From Pedobacter rhizosphaerae (lineage in GTDB: Bacteria; Bacteroidota; Bacteroidia; Sphingobacteriales; Sphingobacteriaceae), in assembly GCF_900111155.1 (NCBI RefSeq), contig NZ_FOGG01000016.1, positions 1-64,000 of the forward strand: a stretch of DNA of 64,000 nucleotides, written 5' to 3'. A program made the translations under genes and the position numbers. This document shows, piece after piece, positions 27,542 to 36,451 of the stretch (positions within the stretch are counted from its first letter, which is position 1; each line of letters starts with the position of its first letter). Below the pieces are notes generated by a model, which did no database searches, was not told the DNA's origin, and saw nothing but the letters and a program-made list of their open reading frames with translations.

Positions 27542-28588
27542 TTATTGGTTAGAAACCTTATAAATGGTGGTTTGTGTATATAAATCTTCTGGCTGTAAGA
27601 TAGTAGAAGGAAATTCAGGAATGTTTATTGCGTTAGGATGATGTTGAGTTTCTACACAAAAAGCATCGTAACCATTGTAATCCTTCCCTCCTTTACCATT
27701 TTTTACACTTAAATACTTAGCCGTATATAAATGAGCTACAGGTTCGGTAGTATACACGCTTAATGTTAAACCACTTTCGGGCTCAAATGTTTTAGTGGCT
27801 AAAGTTAGATCGCCATAAGTTTTATCTAAAACAAAAGTCTGGTCATAACCTTCTTCGGGATTCCAGTCTTTTCCAATCTCTTTTGCTACAGTAAAATCCA
27901 GTGCTGTACCTTGAACGGGAATAAGCTTACCTGTTACCGAATAGTTGTCGTCTTGCTCCAAATAGTTACTTGCAAATATTTGCTGAACATGATTGGCAAT
28001 GCTTCCTCCATTTGGATTTAAGTTGAAGTAACCATGGTGCGTTAAATTAATAGCCGTAGCCTGATCTGTCTCCGCTTCGTAAGTTAATATTAGCTCATCA
28101 TTATCGGTAAGCTCAAATGTTAAATCAACAATTAAGTTTCCAGGGTAATTTTCTTCACCATCAGGACTTTCATAAGACAGCGTAACAGCGGCCTGAGGTT
28201 GTTCAGTAGTATCTATCACTTCCCATACCTTTTTATCGAAACCTTCAATTCCGCCGTGCAAAGCATCAGGGCCAGCGTTCTGGGCTACTTGATAAGTTTC
28301 ACCGTCAATGGTAAATCTTCCATTTTTAATTCGATTAGCATATCTGCCCACCACAGCACCTAAATAAGCACCATTTTTTAAATATTCTTCACTCAGATAT
28401 TCTTCAAAGGTGTCGAAACCCAATACAATATCCTGCATCTCTCCTTTTGCGTTTTTAACCACGAACTTATTAATGATTGCGCCGTAATTAAATATTTTAA
28501 CGTAAGTGCCTTTGTTATTGGTGAGTTCAATAGCAACAACTTCGTTGCCGTCAATAATATTACCTGTAGGTGTTTGCTTTACTTTCAT
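27542..28588 (-). CDS. galM: Aldose 1-epimerase (galactose mutarotase)
   Basis: About 348 residues from the ATG at 28588. An upstream TTG frame to 28618 would begin at or before the predicted transcription start, so the ATG is preferred. GalM interconverts alpha and beta galactose ahead of galactokinase. Landmarks are GAIINKFVV, YLGAVVGRYANRIKNGRF, GPDALHGGIEGFDKKVW (catalytic region), LTHHGYFNLNPNG with the second active-site His, and FCVETQHHPNA with the catalytic Glu. It diverges from galK across 77 bases. There is no galT or galE in this window. Confidence 0.93.
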   Translation of the reverse strand: MKVKQTPTGNIIDGNEVVAIELTNNKGTYVKIFNYGAIINKFVVKNAKGEMQDIVLGFDTFEEYLSEEYLKNGAYLGAVVGRYANRIKNGRFTIDGETYQVAQNAGPDALHGGIEGFDKKVWEVIDTTEQPQAAVTLSYESPDGEENYPGNLIVDLTFELTDNDELILTYEAETDQATAINLTHHGYFNLNPNGGSIANHVQQIFASNYLEQDDNYSVTGKLIPVQGTALDFTVAKEIGKDWNPEEGYDQTFVLDKTYGDLTLATKTFEPESGLTLSVYTTEPVAHLYTAKYLSVKNGKGGKDYNGYDAFCVETQHHPNAINIPEFPSTILQPEDLYTQTTIYKVSNQ

Positions 28589-28619
28589 AAATTGTAACTT
28601 AGGGCTTTTGTTTCCCAAA

Positions 28620-28650
28620 CAAACATAACATTATTGTTTGCTTTTATAAA
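28620..28650 (-). promoter_or_regulatory. Promoter of galM
   Basis: TATGTTTG (28620-28627, minus strand) fits TAnnTTTG, and TGTTT lies 20 bases upstream. It predicts transcription start near 28614, which decides for the ATG at 28588 over the longer TTG frame. Confidence 0.6.
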
Positions 28651-28665
28651 CATTTTTTAAGCTAA

Positions 28666-29817
28666 ATGAAGTTTAACCTCGAAGAGAAATTTGCACAGTT
28701 ATTTAATCAGAATGCCGTGGCAACCTACTTTGCTCCCGGACGCGTAAACCTAATTGGTGAGCATATTGATTATAACGGTGGCTTAGTAATGCCCTGTGCC
28801 ATCACCATGGGAACATGGCTAACCCTCAGCCCAAATCAGGAAGGCAAAATCAGATTTAAAAGTTTAAATTTTGATGAGCATGGCGAGATGAAGCCAGCCG
28901 AGATTCAAAATAAAAACCAAGGCTTTTGGTTTAATTATCCTGTTGGAATTATTAATGAAATGATTAATGATGGGCATCAAATTCCAACTTTAGATATGTT
29001 GTATTATGGCAATGTTCCTATTGGATCTGGCCTGTCTTCTTCTGCCTCTATTGAGATTGCAACAGCCTTCGCGCTTAATGATTTTCTTGCTTTGGGCTAT
29101 GATAAACTGCAATTGGTAAAAATGGCTAAGCGGGTTGAAAATGAGTTTATTGGTGTGAATTCTGGAATTATGGATCAATATGCCGTTGCCTTCGGTGAAA
29201 AAGACAAAGCCATTGTACTGGACTGCGATACGCTGAAGAGCAAACTGGTGGAAATGGATTTAGGCGATTATGTATTGGCCATTATTAATACAAATAAACC
29301 AAGGGCACTGGCAGAATCAAAGTACAACGAACGGGTGGCCGAATGTCAAACAGCTTTAAAGTTGCTTAACGAAGAAATTTCACTACACAACCTGTGTGAA
29401 CTTACTTTTGAGAAGTTTGCGCTTCATAGCCATTTAATTCAAGATGAAACGATTCTGAAAAGAGCTACTCATGTGATAAAAGAAAATGATCGGGTTCACC
29501 TGGCTGCTAAGGCCTTAAATAATGGACAACTCCAGGAATTCGGACGTTTAATGTATGCCTCACACGAATCACTAAAAGATTTATACGAAGTAAGCGGAAA
29601 GGAATTGGATACGATTGTAGATTTTTGCATCAATTACGAACCTGTTATTGGCGCTCGGATGACAGGAGCTGGTTTTGGTGGTTGTGCAATGGCATTACTT
29701 AAAAAAGGATCTGAAGAGGATTTTGCCAAGCAGCTATCTGACTATTATTTCGAAAGAATAGGTTATTATGCAGCCATCTATATCAGCGAAATAGGAAACG
29801 GACCAACAAAATTATAG
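28666..29817 (+). CDS. galK: Galactokinase
   Basis: A 383-residue GHMP kinase, the entry step of galactose use. The galactose-binding signature GRVNLIGEHIDYNGG (26-40), the ATP loop PIGSGLSSSAS (about 117-127), MDQYAVAFGEKDKAI (catalytic Asp in the NSGIMDQ segment) and the C-terminal GARMTGAGFGGC are all intact. The size is normal. It lies in a divergent pair with galM and is followed 55 bases later by a TrmH-like methyltransferase. Confidence 0.96.
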   Translation: MKFNLEEKFAQLFNQNAVATYFAPGRVNLIGEHIDYNGGLVMPCAITMGTWLTLSPNQEGKIRFKSLNFDEHGEMKPAEIQNKNQGFWFNYPVGIINEMINDGHQIPTLDMLYYGNVPIGSGLSSSASIEIATAFALNDFLALGYDKLQLVKMAKRVENEFIGVNSGIMDQYAVAFGEKDKAIVLDCDTLKSKLVEMDLGDYVLAIINTNKPRALAESKYNERVAECQTALKLLNEEISLHNLCELTFEKFALHSHLIQDETILKRATHVIKENDRVHLAAKALNNGQLQEFGRLMYASHESLKDLYEVSGKELDTIVDFCINYEPVIGARMTGAGFGGCAMALLKKGSEEDFAKQLSDYYFERIGYYAAIYISEIGNGPTKL

Positions 29818-29872
29818 ATATGTTAAAATATGGAAGTAATTACCTTACTCCTTATTGTATGACTGGAATAGC

Positions 29873-30403
29873 ATGAAGAAATTAAAACTAGAAGAATTAA
29901 ATCGACCAGATATAGCAGAATTTAAAGCTCAGGAAAAATTACCGGTTGTGGTGGTTTTAGATAATGTGCGAAGTATGCATAATGTTGGATCGGTTTTCCG
30001 TACTGCAGATGGATTTGCACTGGAGAAGGTGATACTTTGTGGAATTACCGCTCAACCACCGCACCGTGAAATAGAAAAAACAGCTTTAGGTGCTACACAG
30101 TCGGTAGATTGGGTACACTATGCCGATACAGTAAGTGCTGTTGATGATTTACGCACTTCAGGTTACGAGATTGTTGCCATAGAGCAAGCTCAAAACAGTA
30201 CCATGCTCAATATTTTTACGCCCGATGTTACTAAAAAATATGCTTTAATATTCGGTAATGAGGTTGATGGCGTGAGTGACGAAGTAATGGCGAAGATAGA
30301 TGAGTGTATTGAAATTCCTCAATTTGGAACTAAACATTCGTTCAATATTGTAATATCTGCCGGTATAGTGCTTTGGGATTTCTTTGCGAAATTAAGGTTA
30401 TAA
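29873..30403 (+). CDS. TrmH/SpoU-family RNA 2'-O-methyltransferase
   Basis: About 176 residues from the ATG at 29873; a TTG-initiated extension to 29855 exists but is unneeded. SPOUT methyltransferase with the three motifs of the SpoU family: LDNVRSMHNVGSVFRTADGF, YALIFGNEVDGVSDEVM, and IPQFGTKHSFNIVISAGI. It transfers a methyl group to a ribose in tRNA or rRNA; the target cannot be told, since no extra N-terminal RNA-binding domain is present. It is followed 10 bases later by the YdeI-like gene. Confidence 0.9.
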   Translation: MKKLKLEELNRPDIAEFKAQEKLPVVVVLDNVRSMHNVGSVFRTADGFALEKVILCGITAQPPHREIEKTALGATQSVDWVHYADTVSAVDDLRTSGYEIVAIEQAQNSTMLNIFTPDVTKKYALIFGNEVDGVSDEVMAKIDECIEIPQFGTKHSFNIVISAGIVLWDFFAKLRL

Positions 30404-30413
30404 AGATTGCTTC

Positions 30414-31076
30414 ATGGTAAATTCCTTTTTAAAGAAACTTCAGATCAAATCAAATTTTAAGGTAAGAGTTGAAAATGCGCCGGGAAATGCAGCGAATATC
30501 TTTGGTGAAATTCCAGTGGAAATTCAATTTACCTATGCTGAAGCCGATGAGATAGATGCACTAATTATCTTCGCAAAAAGTAAGGAGGTACTTCATCAGC
30601 AACTAAAAAGGAATTTACCTCTCATTTCATTGAAAACCGTGTTCTGGGTTTTCTTTCCGAAGAAATCTTCCAAAATAAGTACAGACTTAGCATTAATGAA
30701 TAGCTGGGAAGAACTCAGCACCTTCGGCTTGTCGCCATGTGCATCTGCAGCAGTTGATGAAACCTGGACTGCCTTACGGTTGAAATTGATTTCAGCCATA
30801 AAGCCTTCAGGCATGAGAAATGAACATATAAAAGCTAACCCATTTGGCGAATTCATAGACCCTGATTCCAAAACAGTCAGGCTTCCCGCTGATCTCCAAG
30901 AAGCATTAATTGATCATCCGAATGCGCTGGATCATTTCTCCAGCTTATCCTATACCAACAGGAAAGAATATGTGCTTTGGATTTTGAGTGCAAAGCAAGA
31001 GAAAACGAGGCAAAACAGAGTCAAAAAAACAGTTGATTTGTTGTTGGCTGAGAAGAAAAATCCAAGTTCAAAATAA
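30414..31076 (+). CDS. DUF3052-like / OmdA (YdeI) fusion protein
   Basis: A 220-residue cytoplasmic protein with two recognisable parts. Residues about 10-130 resemble DUF3052 (ADEIDALIIFAKSKE, FWVFFPKKSSKISTDL, AVDETWTALRLKLI). Residues about 155-215 are an OmdA domain (LPADLQEALIDHPNALDHF, YVLWILSAKQEKTRQNRV). Both occur mostly as separate small proteins of unknown function; OmdA proteins are often linked to antibiotic or antimicrobial-peptide resistance, without a mechanism. The N-terminal assignment is from memory of the family and less certain than the C-terminal one. Confidence 0.75.
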   Translation: MVNSFLKKLQIKSNFKVRVENAPGNAANIFGEIPVEIQFTYAEADEIDALIIFAKSKEVLHQQLKRNLPLISLKTVFWVFFPKKSSKISTDLALMNSWEELSTFGLSPCASAAVDETWTALRLKLISAIKPSGMRNEHIKANPFGEFIDPDSKTVRLPADLQEALIDHPNALDHFSSLSYTNRKEYVLWILSAKQEKTRQNRVKKTVDLLLAEKKNPSSK

Positions 31077-31153
31077 AAGTGGCGCGCTGTTTTGTACAGT
31101 ATACAGTACAATTTTTCGGCCCTTCACTCATTTAAGGTAACTTTTTTGTAAGA

Positions 31154-31161
31154 TAAATTTG
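31154..31161 (+). promoter_or_regulatory. Putative -7 box upstream of the OmpA-family gene
   Basis: TAAATTTG fits TAnnTTTG. The upstream partner is weak, and the start codon is 130 bases downstream, so a leader of about 125 bases would result. Confidence 0.35.
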
Positions 31162-31292
31162 ATATTATAATGATCTGATTACATGGTATTTGTAGTGTTT
31201 TTCCTGTCTTTGGCAAGATTTTTTCTTAGTCGAAGCTAAACAGAATCATATAAACGCTGTTTAGAGGTTATATCTACAAAATACAAAAGAAA

Positions 31293-32609
31293 ATGAATTC
31301 GAAAATTACTAAATCAACAATGTTGATTGCTTTATTAGGTTTATCATCACAGTTATTTGCACAGGAAACTTCAACGACAACCGGTCGTTTTTCTCCTAAA
31401 GTTTTTAGAACCTGGTCGGTTGGTGTGCACGGCGGTTTATTAACGCCAAGAACAATATTTGGAAATTCTAACCATGCATTTGAAACACCGGTTGAACACA
31501 TCGGTTATGGTGGTTACGTTAAAAAACAAATTTTACCATCACTGGGTATTCAGGCTGATTTCTTAGCAGGTAAGGTGGAAGAATTAAGAGCTTCTAACGG
31601 AGCGGGTGGATTTATCGCCAATACAGGTTACAAAACCAATATCCAGTGGTCTGGTGCTTTAAGTGCGGTTTGGAACGTAGCCAACGTAAACATCAACAAT
31701 GAGAATGCGATTTTAATCCCTTACTTAAAAGCAGGTGCTGGTTACTTGTCGTCTGGAGCTACAACTTCTCCTGCTACAAATGATCAGGGTTTTTACAGAG
31801 ATGGCTGGTTTATTCCAGTGGGTGCCGGATTTAAATTGGGCGTAGCTAAAGGAATCAACTTAGATTTTGGTTACGATGTTAACTTTGTTAAATCTGCCAA
31901 ATTTGATGGTTTCAACGGACCTACAAATGATAAGTTTGCTTACGCACATGCTGGTTTAGAATTTGCAATTGGAAGCAAGGAAAAACCACAATTACAAAAC
32001 TACAGCTCATTGGCCGATTTGCGTAAACAAAGCGCCGAAGAAAGTTCTGAATTAAGAAGAGCTTTATCTACAGCAGAGCAAAATGCACAAAGAGACAGAG
32101 ATCAATACGCTAAAGATATGGGCGATGATGATAATGATGGTGTAGCGAACAAATTTGATAAATGTCCGGGAACAGCTTCTGGAACTGTTGTTGATGGTTC
32201 AGGTTGCCCAATCAAAGTACAAAGAGAAGTTGTTAAAGAAACCAAAGTTGTAGTTACTGAGGCAGATCGCAAAGTGGTAAGAGATGCTATTTCTAACTTA
32301 GAGTTCGATTTAGGTAAGTCAACTATCCGTTCTAAATCTTATGCTACCTTAAATCGCGTTGCAGCATTACTAGTAGAGAAAAACTTTAGCTTGAAATTAG
32401 CTGGTCATACTGATAATACTGGCGGTAGAGAGTTAAACTTACGTTTATCTAAAGACAGAGCTGAATCAGTAAAAGCTTATTTAGTGTCTCAAGGGGCTAA
32501 TGCATCAAGAATTGAGGCAACTGGCTACGGTCCTGATCAACCAATTGCAACCAATAAAACTGCAGCTGGACGTCAACAAAACCGTCGTGTAGAATTTACT
32601 TTATATTAA
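31293..32609 (+). CDS. OmpA-family outer-membrane protein
   Basis: A 438-residue secreted protein. A signal peptide (about 1-25, ending LFAQ) is followed by an eight-strand-type beta barrel (about 40-235). A short calcium-binding thrombospondin type-3 segment (DDDNDGVANKFDKCPGT) comes next, and then the C-terminal OmpA domain (about 320-438) with NLEFDLGKSTI, LAGHTDNTGG and NLRLSKDRAESVKAYL. The domain binds peptidoglycan and ties the outer membrane to the wall. A strong terminator follows 18 bases after the stop. High expression is likely from its codon use and architecture (inference). Confidence 0.93.
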   Translation: MNSKITKSTMLIALLGLSSQLFAQETSTTTGRFSPKVFRTWSVGVHGGLLTPRTIFGNSNHAFETPVEHIGYGGYVKKQILPSLGIQADFLAGKVEELRASNGAGGFIANTGYKTNIQWSGALSAVWNVANVNINNENAILIPYLKAGAGYLSSGATTSPATNDQGFYRDGWFIPVGAGFKLGVAKGINLDFGYDVNFVKSAKFDGFNGPTNDKFAYAHAGLEFAIGSKEKPQLQNYSSLADLRKQSAEESSELRRALSTAEQNAQRDRDQYAKDMGDDDNDGVANKFDKCPGTASGTVVDGSGCPIKVQREVVKETKVVVTEADRKVVRDAISNLEFDLGKSTIRSKSYATLNRVAALLVEKNFSLKLAGHTDNTGGRELNLRLSKDRAESVKAYLVSQGANASRIEATGYGPDQPIATNKTAAGRQQNRRVEFTLY

Positions 32610-32627
32610 TCGTAAATAACATTTGTG

Positions 32628-32662
32628 AAAGCCTTCTGAAAATCTTCAGAAGGCTTTTTTTT
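32628..32662 (+). terminator. Terminator of the OmpA-family gene
   Basis: AAAGCCTTCTGAA (32628-32640), a 4-base loop, TTCAGAAGGCTTT (32645-32657) and a T-run: a perfect 13-base stem. Confidence 0.93.
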
Positions 32663-32669
32663 GCCCTAG

Positions 32670-33395
32670 CTATTCGATTATCAATTGTTCTATGTTCTTT
32701 TTAGAAACATATAAAATTGCTGGTTGGCCCTCTTCCTCTTTTAAATATCTGCTTGTATTTTTATCATATATAGCACTTGATGCAGAAACATATAGCCTGC
32801 CTTTAGAATCAATGCTTACATTATTAATCTGATTATCAAAAGGCAGTGATAAGGTTTTATTAAAATTTTGACCATTGCTGATTTCAATGGTACTTTTTAA
32901 TACCAAATTAGAGCCCCTAAAATGTTGGATATGTTCTTTTACTTTTACAGTCAAATTTTTCAAGCTGGCCACAGCGTATTCCTGTTCTCTCTTTTTACTT
33001 ACCTTATACTGATCTGCATATAACCAGGTTTGCCCTTTATCTAAACTAAAAAAATCAGCATATCTGGCTATTTTTGGAGAAATCAGATCGTCTGAGTAAG
33101 CAGCAGTCAGTGCAAATAAACTATCCTTTACAGCTAAAAATCCGTAGGTGGGTTGATTATGCTGTTGTGTTTTGTGCCAGGTTTTTCCTTGGTTTGTGGT
33201 TTGATAAATACTGGTTTTTGAAGAAAGAATTAAAGTGTCGTCGATATTGCCAAACGCCGCGTGCGCTTCCTTGCCATTCTCAATTTCTATTCTGGTCCAG
33301 TTTGCATGGTTAAATGTATCAGGTTCTTTAATTTCTTCTTTTTTAGAGCAAGCGGAAAAAGCCATCGCAATGGCCAGTGCTTTAATTAGTTTCAT
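32670..33395 (-). CDS. Lipoprotein with Asp-box repeats (unknown function)
   Basis: A 241-residue protein with a lipoprotein signal (FSAC lipobox, Cys16), thus exported and acylated. Two Asp-box motifs, TTNQGKTWHK (about 68-77) and SLDKGQTWLY (about 115-125), show a BNR/sialidase-like beta propeller, although the chain is too short for a full six-blade propeller. No catalytic sialidase residues are evident. Such proteins usually bind ligands or sit in extracellular complexes. The gene is isolated and runs toward the terminator of the OmpA-family gene. Confidence 0.7.
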   Translation of the reverse strand: MKLIKALAIAMAFSACSKKEEIKEPDTFNHANWTRIEIENGKEAHAAFGNIDDTLILSSKTSIYQTTNQGKTWHKTQQHNQPTYGFLAVKDSLFALTAAYSDDLISPKIARYADFFSLDKGQTWLYADQYKVSKKREQEYAVASLKNLTVKVKEHIQHFRGSNLVLKSTIEISNGQNFNKTLSLPFDNQINNVSIDSKGRLYVSASSAIYDKNTSRYLKEEEGQPAILYVSKKNIEQLIIE

Positions 33396-33511
33396 AGGTT
33401 TCAGGTTTTTGTGTACAGCAAAGTAAGAAATATGATTTTAAATGCATATTTCCAACAGGGCTGTTACAATCTAAACCATGGTTTAAACTAACATAGCAAA
33501 AAACTCAGTGC

Positions 33512-33922
33512 TTATTGACTAGCTTTTTTAAAGGTAACCTCTCCCTCCCCATTTGTGTTTAAGTTATTGTAAATCTGCTTCCAGTAAGATACAATCTTGC
33601 TTCCTTTGGCGGTTAGATTTAGAATGGGTTTAGATTTATCTATCCTCTTTTCGTTTAACAACGTTCCTTCTAAAACATTGATATAGTAAATATTTAAGGT
33701 ATTTTCTTTGAGGATTGCCGAGCATTTTATCTGATAGGAAGCTTGGATGCCCTCCGCATCCATAATACAAGGATACTTACCGTTTACAGGTTTGCCGATA
33801 TCTAATGTATAATCTACATACCCATCATTAAAAGTCCAGTGCCCGATGAAATCTAATTTTGAATTTTGAGCAAGGCAGAGTTTTGTACTCAAGAAAAATA
33901 GAAATAAAAATATATGTTTCAT
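33512..33922 (-). CDS. Small secreted protein of unknown function
   Basis: A 136-residue protein with a clear signal peptide (MKHIFLFLFFLSTKLCLAQ). The mature part begins NSKLDFIGHWTFNDGYVDYTL and contains two cysteines (CIMDAEGIQASYQIKC) that could form a disulfide in the periplasm. The GHW opening recalls lipocalin-like or DUF5991-like small beta proteins, but I do not recognise a family with confidence. No neighbour suggests a role. Confidence 0.6.
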   Translation of the reverse strand: MKHIFLFLFFLSTKLCLAQNSKLDFIGHWTFNDGYVDYTLDIGKPVNGKYPCIMDAEGIQASYQIKCSAILKENTLNIYYINVLEGTLLNEKRIDKSKPILNLTAKGSKIVSYWKQIYNNLNTNGEGEVTFKKASQ

Positions 33923-34114
33923 TATGGAAGTTTAAATATAGGTCCTTCTATTTAAACAGGGAAATCTAAAACTAGTTTAATGTTGTAAAGAGCCAGAGGT
34001 GATAAAGCAAAAGAATTTAGATTTAATGTACTCTATGCAGGGTTTGGCGGGCAGGAATTAGATCACTTATTTAAATATCCTGTATGAAATGTTTTTATTC
34101 TTGATATTCTTTAA

Positions 34115-34122
34115 TACTTTTG
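34115..34122 (+). promoter_or_regulatory. Putative -7 box of the copper/heme cluster
   Basis: TACTTTTG fits TAnnTTTG, 13 bases before the ATG of the first gene at 34136. The -33 element is not clear. Confidence 0.45.
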
Positions 34123-34135
34123 CAGGCAATCGCAC

Positions 34136-34507
34136 ATGTTTAAAAGAATTCTGATATATTTTCTAATTATGGCTACCGTTTCTAATGGTGCTATGCAGTT
34201 GGTTATATATTCAGGATATCAAATGAATAAGGAATACATTACCAGTGTATTTTGTATCAATAAAGAGCATCCGGAATTGCATTGCGATGGACAATGTTTC
34301 TTAGCAAGGAAGCTGAAAGATCTGGATAGTAAAAACAAACAGGTACAAGATCAGTTAAAAAGAGTTATCGAGGCTGAACCACAGTTTCAACAGATAGCAA
34401 TTAATCATCAAATTCCTTCTTTTATCATCAACATGCCTAATGGCTATTTGGAAAAGCCGGTTAAGGATCTTTCCATTTCAATATTTCATCCGCCTAAAAC
34501 GGCTTAG
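34136..34507 (+). CDS. Small membrane-anchored Cys/His protein at the head of the copper/heme cluster
   Basis: A 123-residue protein. An N-terminal hydrophobic segment (MFKRILIYFLIMATVSNGAMQLVIY) is followed by a conserved-looking motif FCINKEHPELHCDGQCFLARKL, which has three cysteines and two histidines within about 20 residues, then a coiled-coil-like helix. The arrangement resembles a metal-binding hairpin (copper or heme), and the gene heads a cluster of copper and cytochrome proteins. I do not know a named family. The metal role is inference from the residues and neighbours. Confidence 0.65.
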   Translation: MFKRILIYFLIMATVSNGAMQLVIYSGYQMNKEYITSVFCINKEHPELHCDGQCFLARKLKDLDSKNKQVQDQLKRVIEAEPQFQQIAINHQIPSFIINMPNGYLEKPVKDLSISIFHPPKTA

Positions 34508-34582
34508 TTTATTTAAGATTTTCTTGCTGTTATTGCCGTTGTATCTACATACAACTGTAAATATTTGTGCGCTATTTGCCCC

Positions 34583-34600
34583 GCAGATAGCTTAATCTGC
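34583..34600. repeat. Hairpin with GCAGAT/ATCTGC arms
   Basis: GCAGAT and ATCTGC pair around a 6-base loop in the gap before mbnP. The word (C)CCGCAGAT recurs in the much longer hairpin at 37868-37908, so both belong to one small family of intergenic palindromes. Confidence 0.4.
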
Positions 34601-34643
34601 CAAAACAGCCAATAACTATTTTATTACTAAGACCATTTTAACC

Positions 34644-35414
34644 ATGAAATTTTCATACTATCTACTGGCATGCCTATGCCCTATTATATTATTCTCTTCT
34701 TGCAAAAAAAGTAACGATGAGATTAGCCCCGATACTAAATCCAGCTTTACCATTGAATTTGAGAACCAGGTAAGTGGTAGTCCTTTGGTTCTTAACACAG
34801 CAACTTATAAAAATGCCAATGGCGATGATTTTAAAATCAATGTTTTCAAATATTATGTAAGCAATATCAAATTGAGCAAAGCCGATGGTAGTAGCTATGC
34901 CATTCCCGAGAGCTATTTCCTCATTGATGCCTCGAAAAGTGAAAGCACTCATATTACGTTAAACGACGTTCCTGCAGGTGATTATACTAAAATTGAATAT
35001 ACTATTGGTGTAGATTATGCCAGAAACTTTGCAGGCGCACAAACGGGAGCGCTAGATCCTATTAATGGCATGTTCTGGACCTGGAACAGTGGTTATATTT
35101 TTGTGAAACTAGAAGGGACTTCACCTCAATCTAAAGCGGCGAATAACTTACTTACCTTTCACATTGGTGGTGTGGTTGATCCCAACAATACCATTAGAAC
35201 CTTTGCTACAGACATTAATGCGGCTAATCCATTGAGGGTTAGAGCTGATGGAAAACCCAATATGCACTTTATCGTCAATGCAGGTGCCCTCTTTACCGGA
35301 AAAACCAACATTAATTTTGGTACTTTAAATTTTACCATGGGGGGTGCAAACTCGGTATTGGTTGCAGATAACTATGCAAATGGTATGTTCAGGTTAGATC
35401 ATATTCATAATTAA
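34644..35414 (+). CDS. MbnP-family copper-associated lipoprotein
   Basis: A 256-residue lipoprotein (lipobox FSSC, Cys20). The mature chain has the features of the MbnP family: FTIEFENQVSGSPLVL, YYVSNIKLSKADGS, and the segment MFWTWNSGYIFVKLEG with two tryptophans. In characterised MbnP a tryptophan is oxidised to kynurenine by the diheme partner MbnH and the product binds copper. Here the next gene, starting on the last base of this one (TAATG), encodes a MauG/MbnH-like enzyme, so the pair is complete and translationally coupled. There is no methanobactin precursor in the window, so this is an orphan MbnP/MbnH pair. Confidence 0.85.
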   Translation: MKFSYYLLACLCPIILFSSCKKSNDEISPDTKSSFTIEFENQVSGSPLVLNTATYKNANGDDFKINVFKYYVSNIKLSKADGSSYAIPESYFLIDASKSESTHITLNDVPAGDYTKIEYTIGVDYARNFAGAQTGALDPINGMFWTWNSGYIFVKLEGTSPQSKAANNLLTFHIGGVVDPNNTIRTFATDINAANPLRVRADGKPNMHFIVNAGALFTGKTNINFGTLNFTMGGANSVLVADNYANGMFRLDHIHN

Positions 35415-36451
35415 TGCTGAAGAAAACTTATATCATCGCAGTACTCTGTTTGTGTATTGCGATGATGTATGCTTGCAGTAAAAACCAGGACAACGAAGTA
35501 CCGGCAGATGTGAATATTGCCTTTCGTGTTCCTGCTAATTTTCCTGCGCCAGCATATCATTTCGAAGATAATAAGCTAACAAATGCGGGTTTTGCCTTGG
35601 GCAAAAAACTGTTCTATGATGCACGCTTATCGGCAGATAAAAGCGTTTCCTGTGGAAGTTGTCACCAGCAATTCGCCGCTTTTGCCAACCTGGATCATAA
35701 GGTTAGCCATGGAGTAGAAAATTGTCAAGGTAAGCGCAATGCCCCGCCACTTTTTAATTTGGCCTGGCAAAAAGCCTTTTTTTGGGATGGTGGTGTGAAG
35801 AACCTGGAAACTTCTCCGCTTAACGCCTTTACCGATACCTGCGAGATGAGGACTGATATTGCAACAGTAATTGCTTTTTTAAAGCAAACTGCCCCCTATC
35901 CCGAATTATTTCAAAAGGCATTTGGAACAACAGATATCAATTCCCAGCTGATTTTAAAATCACTCGCTCAATTTACTGGTGTTTTAGTTTCAGGGAATTC
36001 TAAATACGATCAGGTTGTAAGAAAAGAGAACTCAGCCGCATTTACAAGTACTGAATTGGCTGGTTACAATTTATTTAAAGATAAATGCGCGTCCTGTCAT
36101 ACGGAGCCATTTTTCACCGATTTTTCATATCGAAGTAATGGCCTTGATGTACAGAGCGCAGACGAAGGTCGTTCGCACATTACCGGGGTAGCAACCGATT
36201 TTGGCAAATTTCGAGTGCCTACATTGAGAAATATTGAATATACTTCCCCTTATATGCATGATGGTCGTTTCTATAGTTTAGATGAAGTATTAGAACACTA
36301 CAATTCTGGCGTAAAGCCTGCCAGCAATCTGGATCCCTTACTCAAAAATGGCATCCCGCTAAATACGCTCGAAAAGGAACAGATCAAAGCATTCTTAAAA
36401 ACATTAACAGATCATGAATTTATTAAAAATACATTATATAGTGAATCGTAA
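35414..36451 (+). CDS. Diheme cytochrome c peroxidase-like protein (MbnH/MauG-type)
   Basis: A 345-residue lipoprotein (YAC lipobox, Cys21) with two c-type heme sites: CGSCH (C80, C83, H84) and CASCH (C225, C228, H229). The overall layout is that of the CcpA/MauG family (GKKLFYDARLSADKSVSCGSCH, FFWDGGVKNLETS, FRVPTLRNIEYTSPYMHDGRF). Beside MbnP it is best read as the MbnH-like enzyme that oxidises MbnP; peroxide detoxification is the alternative. It overlaps mbnP by one base and the next gene by 38 bases, so the run is translationally coupled. Confidence 0.88.
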   Translation: MLKKTYIIAVLCLCIAMMYACSKNQDNEVPADVNIAFRVPANFPAPAYHFEDNKLTNAGFALGKKLFYDARLSADKSVSCGSCHQQFAAFANLDHKVSHGVENCQGKRNAPPLFNLAWQKAFFWDGGVKNLETSPLNAFTDTCEMRTDIATVIAFLKQTAPYPELFQKAFGTTDINSQLILKSLAQFTGVLVSGNSKYDQVVRKENSAAFTSTELAGYNLFKDKCASCHTEPFFTDFSYRSNGLDVQSADEGRSHITGVATDFGKFRVPTLRNIEYTSPYMHDGRFYSLDEVLEHYNSGVKPASNLDPLLKNGIPLNTLEKEQIKAFLKTLTDHEFIKNTLYSES

